A DNA stretch of 64,000 bases, from the NCBI GenBank assembly GCA_016788425.1, contig JAEURQ010000004.1, positions 1 to 64,000 on the forward strand. Direction: 5' to 3'. The notes below the pieces were generated by a model. The model saw only the letters and a list, made by a program, of their open reading frames with translations, did no database searches and was not told the DNA's origin. Of this stretch, positions 26,177 to 34,293 are shown piece by piece. Numbering within the stretch: position 1 is the first letter of the stretch; each line of letters starts with the position of its first letter. Origin of the DNA: Chthonomonas sp. Lineage in GTDB: Bacteria > Armatimonadota > Fimbriimonadia > Fimbriimonadales > Fimbriimonadaceae. The position numbers and the translations under genes were made by a program.

Positions 26177-26908
26177 TTACTGCAGTCGCGGGGTCCAATT
26201 CGCCAGCGAACTGCGCGTCAAACTGGCCAGTTCCATGCGCGTGGATTCGCTGCCGCCGACCGCGTAGAAGCTGTAGCCCTTGGTCTGCCAACCGGTGCCC
26301 TGACAGCAGTACACCACGGTGCCGCACGGCAGCTTCATGCTCTTGCCGGCGGTGAAGTCGCAGTCCAGGCCGGGGCGCATGTATACGCGCACCTTTTCGC
26401 CTTCGACAAGTAGGTCCATGCACGCCCATTCTTTGCCGCATTCGACCTTCTGAATCTGCCCCACGGTCATCACGGGAACGTCGAAATTGGTTTGCTGACG
26501 CGCGTAATCGGCGGCGGCGTTGGGGTTGGAAACCACCAGCTGCCCGACCACCGGACCCTGCGCAAACAGGTTCGGATCGCCCGCTCCCGGTTGGTCGCTG
26601 CGCCCGAACATGCTCGGCGCGATCAACACGCCGGCAACCACGCATGTGGCGGCTCCGGCGAGCACCAGGCCCAAGCCCCAGCGCTTGCGCGCAGGCATGG
26701 GTTGATTCTTAAATTGGCATTGGGCGCGGAGTCGGTCTAGCGGCACCGAATCGCCTTGGCAACACGAGCCGATGGCTTGGCAGCACTGCTGATATCCCGC
26801 GAGTTCGTCTCGTAGCGCCGGATCGTTCGCCAGTTGCTCGTCGATGCGGGCGCGGTCGGCGGCGGGCATCGTCCCGTCCAAATAGCTGAGCCAGCAGGTT
26901 GGTTTCAT
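26177..26908 (-). CDS. Anti-sigma factor, membrane-anchored
   Basis: 243 residues. The N-terminus (about 1-60, LSYLDGTMPAADRARIDEQLANDPALRDELAGYQ) has the anti-sigma fold of RsgI/ChrR-like factors. A CCQAI...SCCQG cysteine group follows, then one membrane helix (LGLVLAGAATCVVAGVLIAP) and an extracytoplasmic domain that may sense a signal. It overlaps the sigma-factor gene by 4 bases, as expected for a sigma/anti-sigma pair. Confidence 0.8.
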   Translation of the reverse strand: MKPTCWLSYLDGTMPAADRARIDEQLANDPALRDELAGYQQCCQAIGSCCQGDSVPLDRLRAQCQFKNQPMPARKRWGLGLVLAGAATCVVAGVLIAPSMFGRSDQPGAGDPNLFAQGPVVGQLVVSNPNAAADYARQQTNFDVPVMTVGQIQKVECGKEWACMDLLVEGEKVRVYMRPGLDCDFTAGKSMKLPCGTVVYCCQGTGWQTKGYSFYAVGGSESTRMELASLTRSSLANWTPRLQ

Positions 26909-27474
26909 GAATTCACCTCGATGCGCCCGGTGAGCTTGGTGCGGATCATTTGGCGTCCGCGGGAAAGGCGCGAGCGCACGGTGCCAATGGGAATATCCAG
27001 GGCTTCGGCAATCTCTTGATAAGTCATTTCTTCAACATCAAACATGTGCACCACCAGGCGATAGGATTCCGGGATGCATTCGAGCGCTTCGAGCACGGAT
27101 GTGGCTTCGAGGCGACCCGAAATCTCGGACCAGCCATCGCCCACGGGCGGCTCCCATTCTTCGGGAAACTCCTCGGTCGGGTGGCGTCGCTTGTAGCGGA
27201 TATCGGTGAGCAGTTCGTTGCGCAAAATCGCAATCAGCCAACTGCGTAAGTGGCGACCATCGAACGATTCAAAGTTCAATAGCGCCTTTTGGATCGCGCC
27301 GCTCACCAAATCCTCAGCGTCGTCGGCGCTGGGAGTCAGGCGACGCGCAACCCGATACAGCGTCGGGAGCTGCTCGACCAGGGCCTGTTCAAAGCGGTGG
27401 CGCGAGCGTTTGGCAAGGAAGGAGGGAATCACGAGGCGAACGGCAGTTGGTTCGAATGTACCAGCTTGATTCAT
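26905..27474 (-). CDS. ECF-type RNA polymerase sigma factor
   Basis: 189 residues with region 2 (YRVARRLTPSADDAEDLVSGAIQKALLNFESFDGRHLRSWLIAILRNELLTD) and region 4 (ALECIPESYRLVVHMFDVEEMTYQEIAEALDIPIGTVRSRLSRGRQMI). It directs transcription of an unknown stress or envelope regulon and is held by the anti-sigma factor that follows. I prefer the ATG at 27474, which has AGGGA 7-8 bases upstream, over the GTG at 27489. Confidence 0.9.
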   Translation of the reverse strand: MNQAGTFEPTAVRLVIPSFLAKRSRHRFEQALVEQLPTLYRVARRLTPSADDAEDLVSGAIQKALLNFESFDGRHLRSWLIAILRNELLTDIRYKRRHPTEEFPEEWEPPVGDGWSEISGRLEATSVLEALECIPESYRLVVHMFDVEEMTYQEIAEALDIPIGTVRSRLSRGRQMIRTKLTGRIEVNS

Positions 27475-27568
27475 GACGATTCCCTGCACACCTCATGAAT
27501 GCCAGATGAACGGCCAAAGTTCCACGTTTGTTCGGGCGGGCCGTTCGGTACACTATCGGCGAACGGTC

Positions 27569-28558
27569 ATGGAAGTTCAAACCCGCATGTCGAGCGAATC
27601 CATCTCCACGCTGCAACGCGTTTTGCGGCAAGAAGCCAACGCCATCGCCCACTTGGCCGATCGCCTTTCGACCGCGTTTGAAACCGCCGTGGATTGGATG
27701 CTCGCCGGCACGGGGCGGGTGATCTGTTGCGGCATCGGTAAGAGCGGGCATGTGGCGCGCAAAACCGCCGGAACCCTCGCCAGCACGGGCACGCCGAGCA
27801 TGTTTTTGCACGCCGCCGAGGCGGTGCATGGCGATCTGGGCATGGTCACCTCGCAGGACATCGTGCTGCTCTACACGCACAGCGGCGAAACCGATGAGCT
27901 GGTCAAGCTGTTCGCCTCGCTCAGCATGATCGGGGCGCGCACCATTTTGATTACGGGCCGCCCGGATTCCAGCGCGGGCCGCCTCGCCGACTTGGTGCTC
28001 GATACCGGGGTGACCGAAGAAGCGTGCTCCAACAACTTGGCTCCGACCACGAGCACGACGGTGATGATGGCGCTCAGCGATGCGCTGGCCGTGGCGGTCA
28101 TGGAACAGCGCGGATTCAGCCGGGAAGATTTCGCTCGATTCCACCCCGCAGGCGCGCTCGGCAAGCGTTTGCTGCTGACCGTGCGCGACGTGATGCGGCA
28201 AGGCGAAGACTTGGCGCTGGTCGTCCCGGCGACGCCGCTGCACGATGTCATGGAGCTCATCACGCGGGCTGGCTCAGGCGGCGCGATTGTGGTGGGCGAG
28301 GCGGGCGAGATGCTCGGCTTTATCTCCGATGGCGACCTGCGACGCGCGATTCTTGCGGACGCTGAGAATCTTCATCGCGAGGCCAGCCTGATCATGAACG
28401 GCGATGTGAGCGTGATTGACCCCGAGCTTTTGGCTGCCGATGCGCTGGAAACCTTCCAGAATCACCCGCGCAAAATCGGCGACATGCCGGTGGTGGAGCG
28501 AGGCCGCGTCGTCGGCATGCTCTCGCTCAAAGACCTCCTGCGGAGCGGAATCTTTTGA
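27569..28558 (+). CDS. kdsD: Arabinose-5-phosphate isomerase
   Basis: 329 residues: a SIS domain ([43 protein letters not shown]) followed by two CBS domains, [14 protein letters not shown] and [14 protein letters not shown]. It converts ribulose-5-phosphate to arabinose-5-phosphate for Kdo, which implies a lipopolysaccharide-bearing outer membrane. A -10 TACACT (27549-27554) puts the transcript start about 8 bases before the ATG at 27569, ruling out the earlier ATG in the frame. It overlaps purE. Confidence 0.92.
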   Translation: MEVQTRMSSESISTLQRVLRQEANAIAHLADRLSTAFETAVDWMLAGTGRVICCGIGKSGHVARKTAGTLASTGTPSMFLHAAEAVHGDLGMVTSQDIVLLYTHSGETDELVKLFASLSMIGARTILITGRPDSSAGRLADLVLDTGVTEEACSNNLAPTTSTTVMMALSDALAVAVMEQRGFSREDFARFHPAGALGKRLLLTVRDVMRQGEDLALVVPATPLHDVMELITRAGSGGAIVVGEAGEMLGFISDGDLRRAILADAENLHREASLIMNGDVSVIDPELLAADALETFQNHPRKIGDMPVVERGRVVGMLSLKDLLRSGIF

Positions 28559-29046
28559 AGCCGATCGTCGGCATTATCATGGGCAGCGAAAGCGACTTGC
28601 CCACCATGCAAGCCGCGGCCGATGCGCTGGCCGAGTTCGGCGTGCCGTACGAAATTGATGTCGTGAGTGCGCACCGCACCCCCCGCAAGATGGTGGATTA
28701 CGCCGAAAGTGCTCGCGACCGCGGCCTCAAGGTCATCATTGCGGGCGCCGGCGGCGCCGCCCATTTGCCGGGCATGGTCGCCGCGCTCACCACGCTCCCG
28801 GTGATTGGCGTGCCGGTGCAAAGCAAGGCCATGAGCGGGATGGATTCGCTCTACAGCATCGTGCAGATGCCGGCGGGAATTCCGGTGGCAACCGTGGCCA
28901 TTGGCAACGCCCGCAACGCGGGGTTGCTCGCGTGCCAAATTTTGGCCGTCGCCGATGCGGATTTAGCCGCAAAGCTCGACACCTTCCGCGCTGACCAGCG
29001 TCGGCTGGTGGAAGAGCAGTCCGCTCGCGTTCGCCCGCAAGGGTAA
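28555..29046 (+). CDS. purE: 5-(carboxyamino)imidazole ribonucleotide mutase
   Basis: 163 residues with class I PurE motifs: [42 protein letters not shown] and [37 protein letters not shown]. It rearranges N5-CAIR to CAIR in purine synthesis. The start is TTG, overlapping the kdsD stop (TTGA). No purK is present nearby. Confidence 0.95.
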   Translation: MKPIVGIIMGSESDLPTMQAAADALAEFGVPYEIDVVSAHRTPRKMVDYAESARDRGLKVIIAGAGGAAHLPGMVAALTTLPVIGVPVQSKAMSGMDSLYSIVQMPAGIPVATVAIGNARNAGLLACQILAVADADLAAKLDTFRADQRRLVEEQSARVRPQG

Positions 29047-29050
29047 CCTG

Positions 29051-29158
29051 CTGGTTCCGAGCCTCGTGGTGAAACTGGTGAGAATCCAGTGCTGTGCCGC
29101 AACGGTGTGAGCCATCGCTCAAGTCCGATCCCGCGTCGCTCGTTGTCACATCACGAGC
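29051..29158 (+). ncRNA. Cobalamin riboswitch (short form)
   Basis: The core matches cobalamin aptamers: GAAACTGGTGAGAATCCAG (29071-29089, with CTGG/CCAG hairpin), then GCTGTGCCGCAACGGTG (29091-29107), a GAGC/GCTC hairpin and AAGTCCGATCCCGC (29121-29134). An 8-bp closing helix pairs CTCGTGGT (29063-29070) with ATCACGAG (29150-29157), ending one base before the ATG at 29159. Formation of that helix would hide the start codon. It lacks the larger peripheral arms of the long form. Confidence 0.85.
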
Positions 29159-29833
29159 ATGAAACACGCATTTACTCTTATTGAGCTTCTGGTCGTCATC
29201 GCGATCATCGCCATCCTCGCCGCGATCTTGTTCCCGGTGTTCGCCCGCGCCAAGTCCGCCGCCATTGATACGAGTTGCCTCAGCAACATCCGTCAACTCG
29301 GCCTCGCCTGGCAACTGTACGCCAACGACTCCGACGACACGGCGTGCCTCTCGTACATCTACAACGGCTCGCGGGAGATCGCGTGGGATTTCGACACCGA
29401 CTACGCGACCGGCGAGGTGAAAGGCGGGCTCCTGCACCCCTATCACAAGGATCAGCGCATCCACGCGTGCCCGCGGTTTCGCGGCGAATCGTGGGGTCGC
29501 CCGACGACCGGCTACGGCTACAACACGTCGTATGTTGGCGGCGAGGAGTTCGCCGGCAAGCCGCCTGCAATCCTCTCGAACCTCGATCCGGCGACGATCG
29601 TGTTCGCCGACTGCGGATTCGGATCGCCGGTGAAGGGCTCTAACTTCCTGCGCGCGCCGAGCGACCCGTTCTTTGCCGGCGGCAAAGGCGACTTTCGTCA
29701 CGCGGGCAAGGCGGCAACCTTGGAGGCGAGTGGGCGCGCGGTGTTTGTGAAGGTGCGGTACCTGGCCGAACAATCTGAGCCCACCTTGGGCGCGTTGGGC
29801 CCCAATGATCGGCAATATGGCGGCGAAAACTAA
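29159..29833 (+). CDS. Prepilin-like protein under cobalamin riboswitch
   Basis: 224 residues with leader [20 protein letters not shown] and the hydrophobic helix, then a globular domain with three Cys-containing segments (TSCLSN, HACPRF, FADCGF) and a degenerate H-X9-DG end ([19 protein letters not shown]). No B12-related motif is seen. Its start codon sits at the 3' edge of the riboswitch, so translation should respond to cobalamin. The next gene has its own promoter. Confidence 0.82.
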   Translation: MKHAFTLIELLVVIAIIAILAAILFPVFARAKSAAIDTSCLSNIRQLGLAWQLYANDSDDTACLSYIYNGSREIAWDFDTDYATGEVKGGLLHPYHKDQRIHACPRFRGESWGRPTTGYGYNTSYVGGEEFAGKPPAILSNLDPATIVFADCGFGSPVKGSNFLRAPSDPFFAGGKGDFRHAGKAATLEASGRAVFVKVRYLAEQSEPTLGALGPNDRQYGGEN

Positions 29834-29872
29834 GGGTTTGATTAAAATTTCCTAAGAAAATTGCTGGGCCCC

Positions 29873-29901
29873 TTGAAAGTGCCGGGTTCGTTCCGTATAA
29901 T
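29873..29901 (+). promoter_or_regulatory. Strong promoter of the OmpM-like gene, with long leader
   Basis: TTGAAA (29873-29878), 17 bases, TATAAT (29896-29901). Transcription should begin near 29908, giving a leader of about 165 bases before the ATG at 30073. The leader has a hairpin AACCGG/CCGGTT near its 5' end and a GGAG 10-11 bases before the start. Long structured leaders can stabilise mRNAs of very abundant proteins. Confidence 0.8.
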
Positions 29902-30072
29902 TGTAGATGGAACCGGACTCCATGCCGGTTTCGATCTAGGAGCGAAGGAACGCGCCCGAACACGATGATTGGGAGACCTCATAGGAAACTTAAGGAAGTT
30001 GTGAGGACAAGCAATCGGACATGTTCACCCCGCGATCCCAAGATCCCGGATCCCATTGGAGAAAAAAACACA

Positions 30073-31893
30073 ATGAAGAACATGTTCAAGGTTGCTCTTC
30101 TTGCTGTGGTTGGCGCGATGACCGTCGTTCCGGCCCTGGCTCAAGACAACTTCCCGGATGTTCCGGAAAATCACTGGGCTTTTGAAGCCGTTGAAAACCT
30201 GAAGCGAGAAGGCATTCTCGTTGGTTACCCGGATGGCCGCGTTCGCGGCAGCCGCTTCATGACTCGCTACGAGTTCGCCGTTGCTCTCAACGCTGCGTAC
30301 AAGAAGCTGATGTCGATGAACAGCGGTCTGGCTGATCAAATCGAAGAAATGAAGAAGATGGTCGGCACCGGTAGCGATGGCGATCTGAAGGCTCAACTCA
30401 GCGACCTTCAAAAGCAGCTTGCTGCAATGAAGAGCTGGGGCGACGATATCGCCGCCATGAAGAAGATGGCTGGCACCTTCGAAAAGGAACTCGCATCGCT
30501 CGGCGTTGACGTCGAAGCCATGAAGAAGGACCTGGAAGCCATGAAGGGCGGTCGCTCGACCCCCATGATGGGCATGCCGATCAGCATCAGTGGCGAAGCC
30601 AACGTGATCGTTTACGCTGGTAACAGCCGCGACGGTCTGAAGCACATGACCAAGGATGGACACATCGTCGGTCAAGCTGCTACGGGCGGCGCCTCGGTCG
30701 GTCTGACCAAGGACACCAACATCTACCACGACGTCGCAGTGAGCCTCGGTGGCACCAACAGCGAAGGTCCGAAGTGGAATGCAACGCTCGTGTTTGGCAA
30801 CCTGCTCTCGGGCGTCGGTAGCCAAAGCCTCCGCAACGGCGGTACCTTCAGTGACAACGTGAGCGGCGACGTTCATGTTCAAGATCTGTCGGTGAGCTTC
30901 AACGAATCGCTGCTGGGCCTCGGCTTCAGCGCCGAAGTTGGTCGCGTTGGCTTCATGGTCTCGCCCTATATGTTCAAGAAGGGCAACACCCTTCCGTACA
31001 GCAACGTGTCGTACTACAACGACGGCATGTACCGCTTGGACGGTGCTAAGGTTGGCTTCGGCTTCGGTGAAAACACCAAGCTGATGGTCGTCGCTGGTAA
31101 GAACAGCAACCGCAACACCACCAACGGCGCTGACCTGAACGCCATCCCGTTTGGCGCAGGCAAGGTTGACGGAACCCTGGCCATCGTTGCTGACATCAAG
31201 GTCAACGACATGCTCAGCGGTAAGGCTGCCTACCTGTTCCACGATACGGAAACCCCCGGTGCTCCGAACCGACTCAACGTCTACGGCGTTGACGGTACGA
31301 TCAAGATCGGTGGCTTCGGCATCAACGGCGGCTACAGCGAATCGCAATTCAGCACCAACACCAACAACGTTGGCGCTCGCGGTAAGGCTGCTTACGCAAA
31401 CACCAGCTACAGCGTGAACGACAAGGTCGGCATCGGCGTGGAATACCGCCGCGTGAACCCGAACTACGTCGCCGCTGGTGACTGGCGCCGAATCGGTACC
31501 TTCTGGAACCCGACCAACATCGAAACTTGGACCGGTATGCTTGATGTCAAGCTGAACGACACCATGAGCCTCAGCTACATGGGCGAATTCGGCGACCTCA
31601 ACTACAACGGCCCGACGACCGACATCGTTAGCCACGTTGCAAAGCTGAACTACAAGCTCGGCGATAACTGGAAGGTTATGCTCGGTTACGAAGACGTGAA
31701 GGTTGACTTCGCACCGACGTCGCTCTCGCAAAAGTGGGCTTCGCTCGGCTTCGGCTACAACCTCGGCACCAATGCCATGCTTGACTTCGCTTACGAATTT
31801 GGCGAAGCTCGCAACCCGGTAACTTGGGGCACGGGTGCCACCGGCACCTACAAGGGTGGCTTCCTTTCGAGCCAACTCCGCATCAAGTTCTAA
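30073..31893 (+). CDS. OmpM-like outer-membrane protein: SLH domain, coiled coil, beta-barrel
   Basis: 606 residues. The signal peptide (NMFKVALLAVVGAMTVVPALAQ) is followed by one SLH domain (about 25-80, FPDVPENHWAFEAVENLKREGILVGYPDGRVRGSRFMTRYEFAVAL), a coiled coil (about 85-165) with repeated AMKK units, and a long barrel of alternating strands ending in LRIKF. This is the layout of OmpM/SlpA-type proteins that tether the outer membrane to the cell wall in diderm Terrabacteria. The ATG at 30073 is preceded by GGAG. Codon use is that of a highly expressed gene. Confidence 0.88.
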   Translation: MKNMFKVALLAVVGAMTVVPALAQDNFPDVPENHWAFEAVENLKREGILVGYPDGRVRGSRFMTRYEFAVALNAAYKKLMSMNSGLADQIEEMKKMVGTGSDGDLKAQLSDLQKQLAAMKSWGDDIAAMKKMAGTFEKELASLGVDVEAMKKDLEAMKGGRSTPMMGMPISISGEANVIVYAGNSRDGLKHMTKDGHIVGQAATGGASVGLTKDTNIYHDVAVSLGGTNSEGPKWNATLVFGNLLSGVGSQSLRNGGTFSDNVSGDVHVQDLSVSFNESLLGLGFSAEVGRVGFMVSPYMFKKGNTLPYSNVSYYNDGMYRLDGAKVGFGFGENTKLMVVAGKNSNRNTTNGADLNAIPFGAGKVDGTLAIVADIKVNDMLSGKAAYLFHDTETPGAPNRLNVYGVDGTIKIGGFGINGGYSESQFSTNTNNVGARGKAAYANTSYSVNDKVGIGVEYRRVNPNYVAAGDWRRIGTFWNPTNIETWTGMLDVKLNDTMSLSYMGEFGDLNYNGPTTDIVSHVAKLNYKLGDNWKVMLGYEDVKVDFAPTSLSQKWASLGFGYNLGTNAMLDFAYEFGEARNPVTWGTGATGTYKGGFLSSQLRIKF

Positions 31894-31915
31894 GGAACGA
31901 GAAGCAGAGTGAAGA

Positions 31916-31947
31916 CGGGCCGCGAGAAATCGCGGCCCGTTTTCTTT
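31916..31947 (+). terminator. Intrinsic terminator
   Basis: CGGGCCGCGA (31916-31925) and TCGCGGCCCG (31930-31939) make a perfect 10-bp stem with a GAAA loop, followed by TTTTCTTT. It ends the OmpM-like transcript and touches the stop codon of the convergent DUF1003 gene. Confidence 0.92.
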
Positions 31948-32410
31948 ATGCTTGCGGGCGGACCTGCGCGCGCAGCTCCTGAATCTCGGTGAGCAGTTCG
32001 AGCATCACCTTGTCCTGCACCTTCAGGTGCTCCATGATCATGCAGATTTCCTGGCCCGCGGTCACATTCACCTCGTAGTCGTTATGCGCCACCAGGCGAT
32101 CCTTCTCGGCTTGCCGATTCTGACTCATCATCACCACCGGGCCGGTGTACGCCGCCTGAAAGCTCAGAATCAGGTTCAAAAGGATAAAGGGGAAGGGGTC
32201 AAACGGCTTGCCGGCGCGGACGTTGAACACGATCCACGCGGTGAGAATGAGGCTCTGGCCGCCGATAAACCACCAACTGCCGACCAGTGAGCTGATGCCG
32301 TCGGCCAGGCGTTGGCCGGCCGTCTGCGCCTCGTCGTGCTGGTCGTTGACGTTGCGGGCGGCCGGGCGCGGATTCGCCTGATAAAGCGGACTAGAGCTGA
32401 ACGGGTCCAC
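31946..32410 (-). CDS. DUF1003 membrane protein
   Basis: 154 residues. Two membrane helices (WFIGGQSLILTAWIVFNV and FILLNLILSFQAAYTGPVVMMSQNRQ) match the DUF1003 core, followed by a C-terminal amphipathic or coiled-coil tail. The family is widespread and of unknown function. It stands alone between the OmpM-like gene and the aminopeptidase. Confidence 0.82.
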   Translation of the reverse strand: MDPFSSSPLYQANPRPAARNVNDQHDEAQTAGQRLADGISSLVGSWWFIGGQSLILTAWIVFNVRAGKPFDPFPFILLNLILSFQAAYTGPVVMMSQNRQAEKDRLVAHNDYEVNVTAGQEICMIMEHLKVQDKVMLELLTEIQELRAQVRPQA

Positions 32411-32450
32411 ACCTTAGCATAACCCCGTTCAACGCTCGGCCGAGCCGCGT

Positions 32451-33572
32451 CTACGCGAGATTTTCGGGATTCAGACCGGCGAGTTCCGGCAACACAAAGA
32501 GGCCGTCCTTGCGGACGAGCACTCCGTCCATCCAGATTTCTCCTCCGCCGTAGTCGGGCCGCTGAATCAGAACGGTGTCCCAGTGGATCGCCGACTTGTT
32601 GCCGTTGCCGCCGGGCGGCGGATAGGCGTTGCCGGGCGTCAGGTGGAAGCTACCGGCGATCTTCTCGTCGAACAGCGTGTCCTTCATCGGGTGCAGCACG
32701 TGCGGGTTGAAACCGATGGCCCACTCGCCAAAGTAGCGCGCGCCTTCGTCGGTATCCAAAATCTCGTTGAGCTTGGCCGTGGTCGCGCCCGATTCGGCGA
32801 CCTCGATCCGGCCGTTTTTCACCTTGTAGTGAATGTTGTTGAACTCGGTGCCTTGGTACAGCGACACCGTGTTATAGGTGATTTCGCCGTTCATCGAGTC
32901 CTTCACCGGGCAGCTGAAACACTCGCCGTCGGGGATGTTTGCCTCGCCGCAGCAGGCGACGGCGCCGATGTCCTTGATGGAGAACGTGAGGTCGGTGCCA
33001 GGCCCCTTGATGTGCACCATGTCGGTGCGGTTCATCAGGTCTTCCAGCGGCTTGCAAGCCTCGGCCATCTTGCCGTAGTCCACGCAACACACCTTGAAGT
33101 AGAAGTCCTCAAAAGCGCTCGTGCTCATGCTCGCCTGTTGGGCCATCCCCGGGCTCGGCCAGCGGGTGACGGCCCACTTGGTGTGCGGAACGCGCTGCCC
33201 GAAGACGACCGGTTGACCGTACTCACGCTGCCACATGCTCATGATGTCGCCCGGCACATCGGCCATTTCGGCATAGTTGGCCCCGCCGCGCAATGCGATG
33301 TACGCCGTCATCTGCTTCATTTCTTCCAGCTCGATGTGGGCGATCGTCCGCGCGTTCTCGGTGGTCATGCCCAGCATCAGTTGACGCTTGACGTGGGCTT
33401 GCTCCAGCCGAACGGCGACCTGTGCGCCTTTGGATTGGGCAATGCGGACGAACTCGGCGATCGCCTCGGCGGGGATGTCGAAGGCGTGGATCAAGAGCTT
33501 ATCGGAGCTATTGAGCTTGGTCGAGTGGCCGCAGAAGAGCTCGGCCAACTGCGTGACGCGGGGATCTAGCAT
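32451..33572 (-). CDS. M29-family (thermophilic) aminopeptidase
   Basis: 373 residues. Family features include KLLIHAFDIPAEAI, VPGDIMSMWQREYG, a metal-site Glu in SGATTAKLNEIL, YFGEWAIGFNP, and HLTPGNAYPPPGGNGNKSAIHWDTVL with the conserved His-x-Asp. M29 enzymes are metal-dependent cytoplasmic aminopeptidases. The start at 33572 skips 25 upstream residues rich in Pro/Arg. It is last in a minus-strand run, 10 bases after the ABC ATPase. Confidence 0.85.
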   Translation of the reverse strand: MLDPRVTQLAELFCGHSTKLNSSDKLLIHAFDIPAEAIAEFVRIAQSKGAQVAVRLEQAHVKRQLMLGMTTENARTIAHIELEEMKQMTAYIALRGGANYAEMADVPGDIMSMWQREYGQPVVFGQRVPHTKWAVTRWPSPGMAQQASMSTSAFEDFYFKVCCVDYGKMAEACKPLEDLMNRTDMVHIKGPGTDLTFSIKDIGAVACCGEANIPDGECFSCPVKDSMNGEITYNTVSLYQGTEFNNIHYKVKNGRIEVAESGATTAKLNEILDTDEGARYFGEWAIGFNPHVLHPMKDTLFDEKIAGSFHLTPGNAYPPPGGNGNKSAIHWDTVLIQRPDYGGGEIWMDGVLVRKDGLFVLPELAGLNPENLA

Positions 33573-33582
33573 AGGCGAAAGC

Positions 33583-34293
33583 CTACCAGGATGGCGCGGC
33601 CCAGATGGTGCGACCATCGGGAGTAGTGGCCTGGACCAGCCGCGCATCGAAGGCTTGCGCCAGGCTTTCGGGGGTGAGCTCGCGGCTGACCACTTGCCCC
33701 GCCTTGAGCAGCAACACCTGGCTGGCCACGCTGGCCGCCCAGTTCAGGTCGTGCGAGGCCAGCACCACCGTGCGACCCGAACCCCGGATTGTGGCCGCCA
33801 GCGCCCCGAGGTGGGCGACATCGAGGTGGGCGGTGGGTTCGTCGAGCAGCAGGATCGGCGCGCCGGTGGCCCAAGCCCGCGCGATGAGCGCTCGCTGCAG
33901 TTCGCCGCCGCTGATGCTGCGCACCGACTGCCCGGCGAGTTGTCCCAGGTCAAAGCGCGTGATCGCCGCCGCGACATCGGCGTCTCGACCGAAGTAGGCG
34001 GCCGTCGCCACGAGCTCGCCGACGGTGAAATCAAACGCGTGGCTTTCCGCCTGGGGCACCCACGCGATGCGACGCGCGCGCTCGAGGTCCGGCAGGCCGT
34101 GCAACGCGTCGCCGCCCATTTGCACCTCGCCCTGACAGGGTTCCAGGCCGGCCATTGCTCGCAGCAAGGTGGATTTTCCGCTCCCGTTGGGGCCGATGAG
34201 CGCCAGAATTCCGCCGGTGACAACCTCCAGTGAAGAGACCGTGAGATGAAACCCGCCCTTGGTCACGCGCAGGTCGCGCGCCGTGATGTTCAT
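33583..34293 (-). CDS. ABC transporter ATP-binding protein (FecE/BtuD-like)
   Basis: 236 residues: Walker A GPNGSGKST, Q-loop VPQAESHAFDFTVGELV, signature ISGGELQR, Walker B ILLLDEPTAHLD and switch His LASHDLNW. The VPQ-FDFTV pattern resembles ATPases of iron-siderophore and cobalamin importers. No permease or binding-protein gene of that type is nearby, so its partners are elsewhere or it works alone. The start overlaps the upstream exporter gene (ATGA). Confidence 0.85.
   Translation of the reverse strand: MNITARDLRVTKGGFHLTVSSLEVVTGGILALIGPNGSGKSTLLRAMAGLEPCQGEVQMGGDALHGLPDLERARRIAWVPQAESHAFDFTVGELVATAAYFGRDADVAAAITRFDLGQLAGQSVRSISGGELQRALIARAWATGAPILLLDEPTAHLDVAHLGALAATIRGSGRTVVLASHDLNWAASVASQVLLLKAGQVVSRELTPESLAQAFDARLVQATTPDGRTIWAAPSW

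Noticed and set aside
30025-31875. 616-codon open frame antisense to the OmpM-like gene
   Set aside because: It mirrors a clearly real, highly expressed gene; its product is low-complexity His/Val/Ala-rich sequence. Strong codon bias on the sense strand explains the missing stops.
33583-34293. B12 importer BtuD tied to the cobalamin riboswitch
   Set aside because: The ATPase only resembles the iron/B12 importer class; it lies 4 kb away on the other strand without a permease or its own riboswitch.
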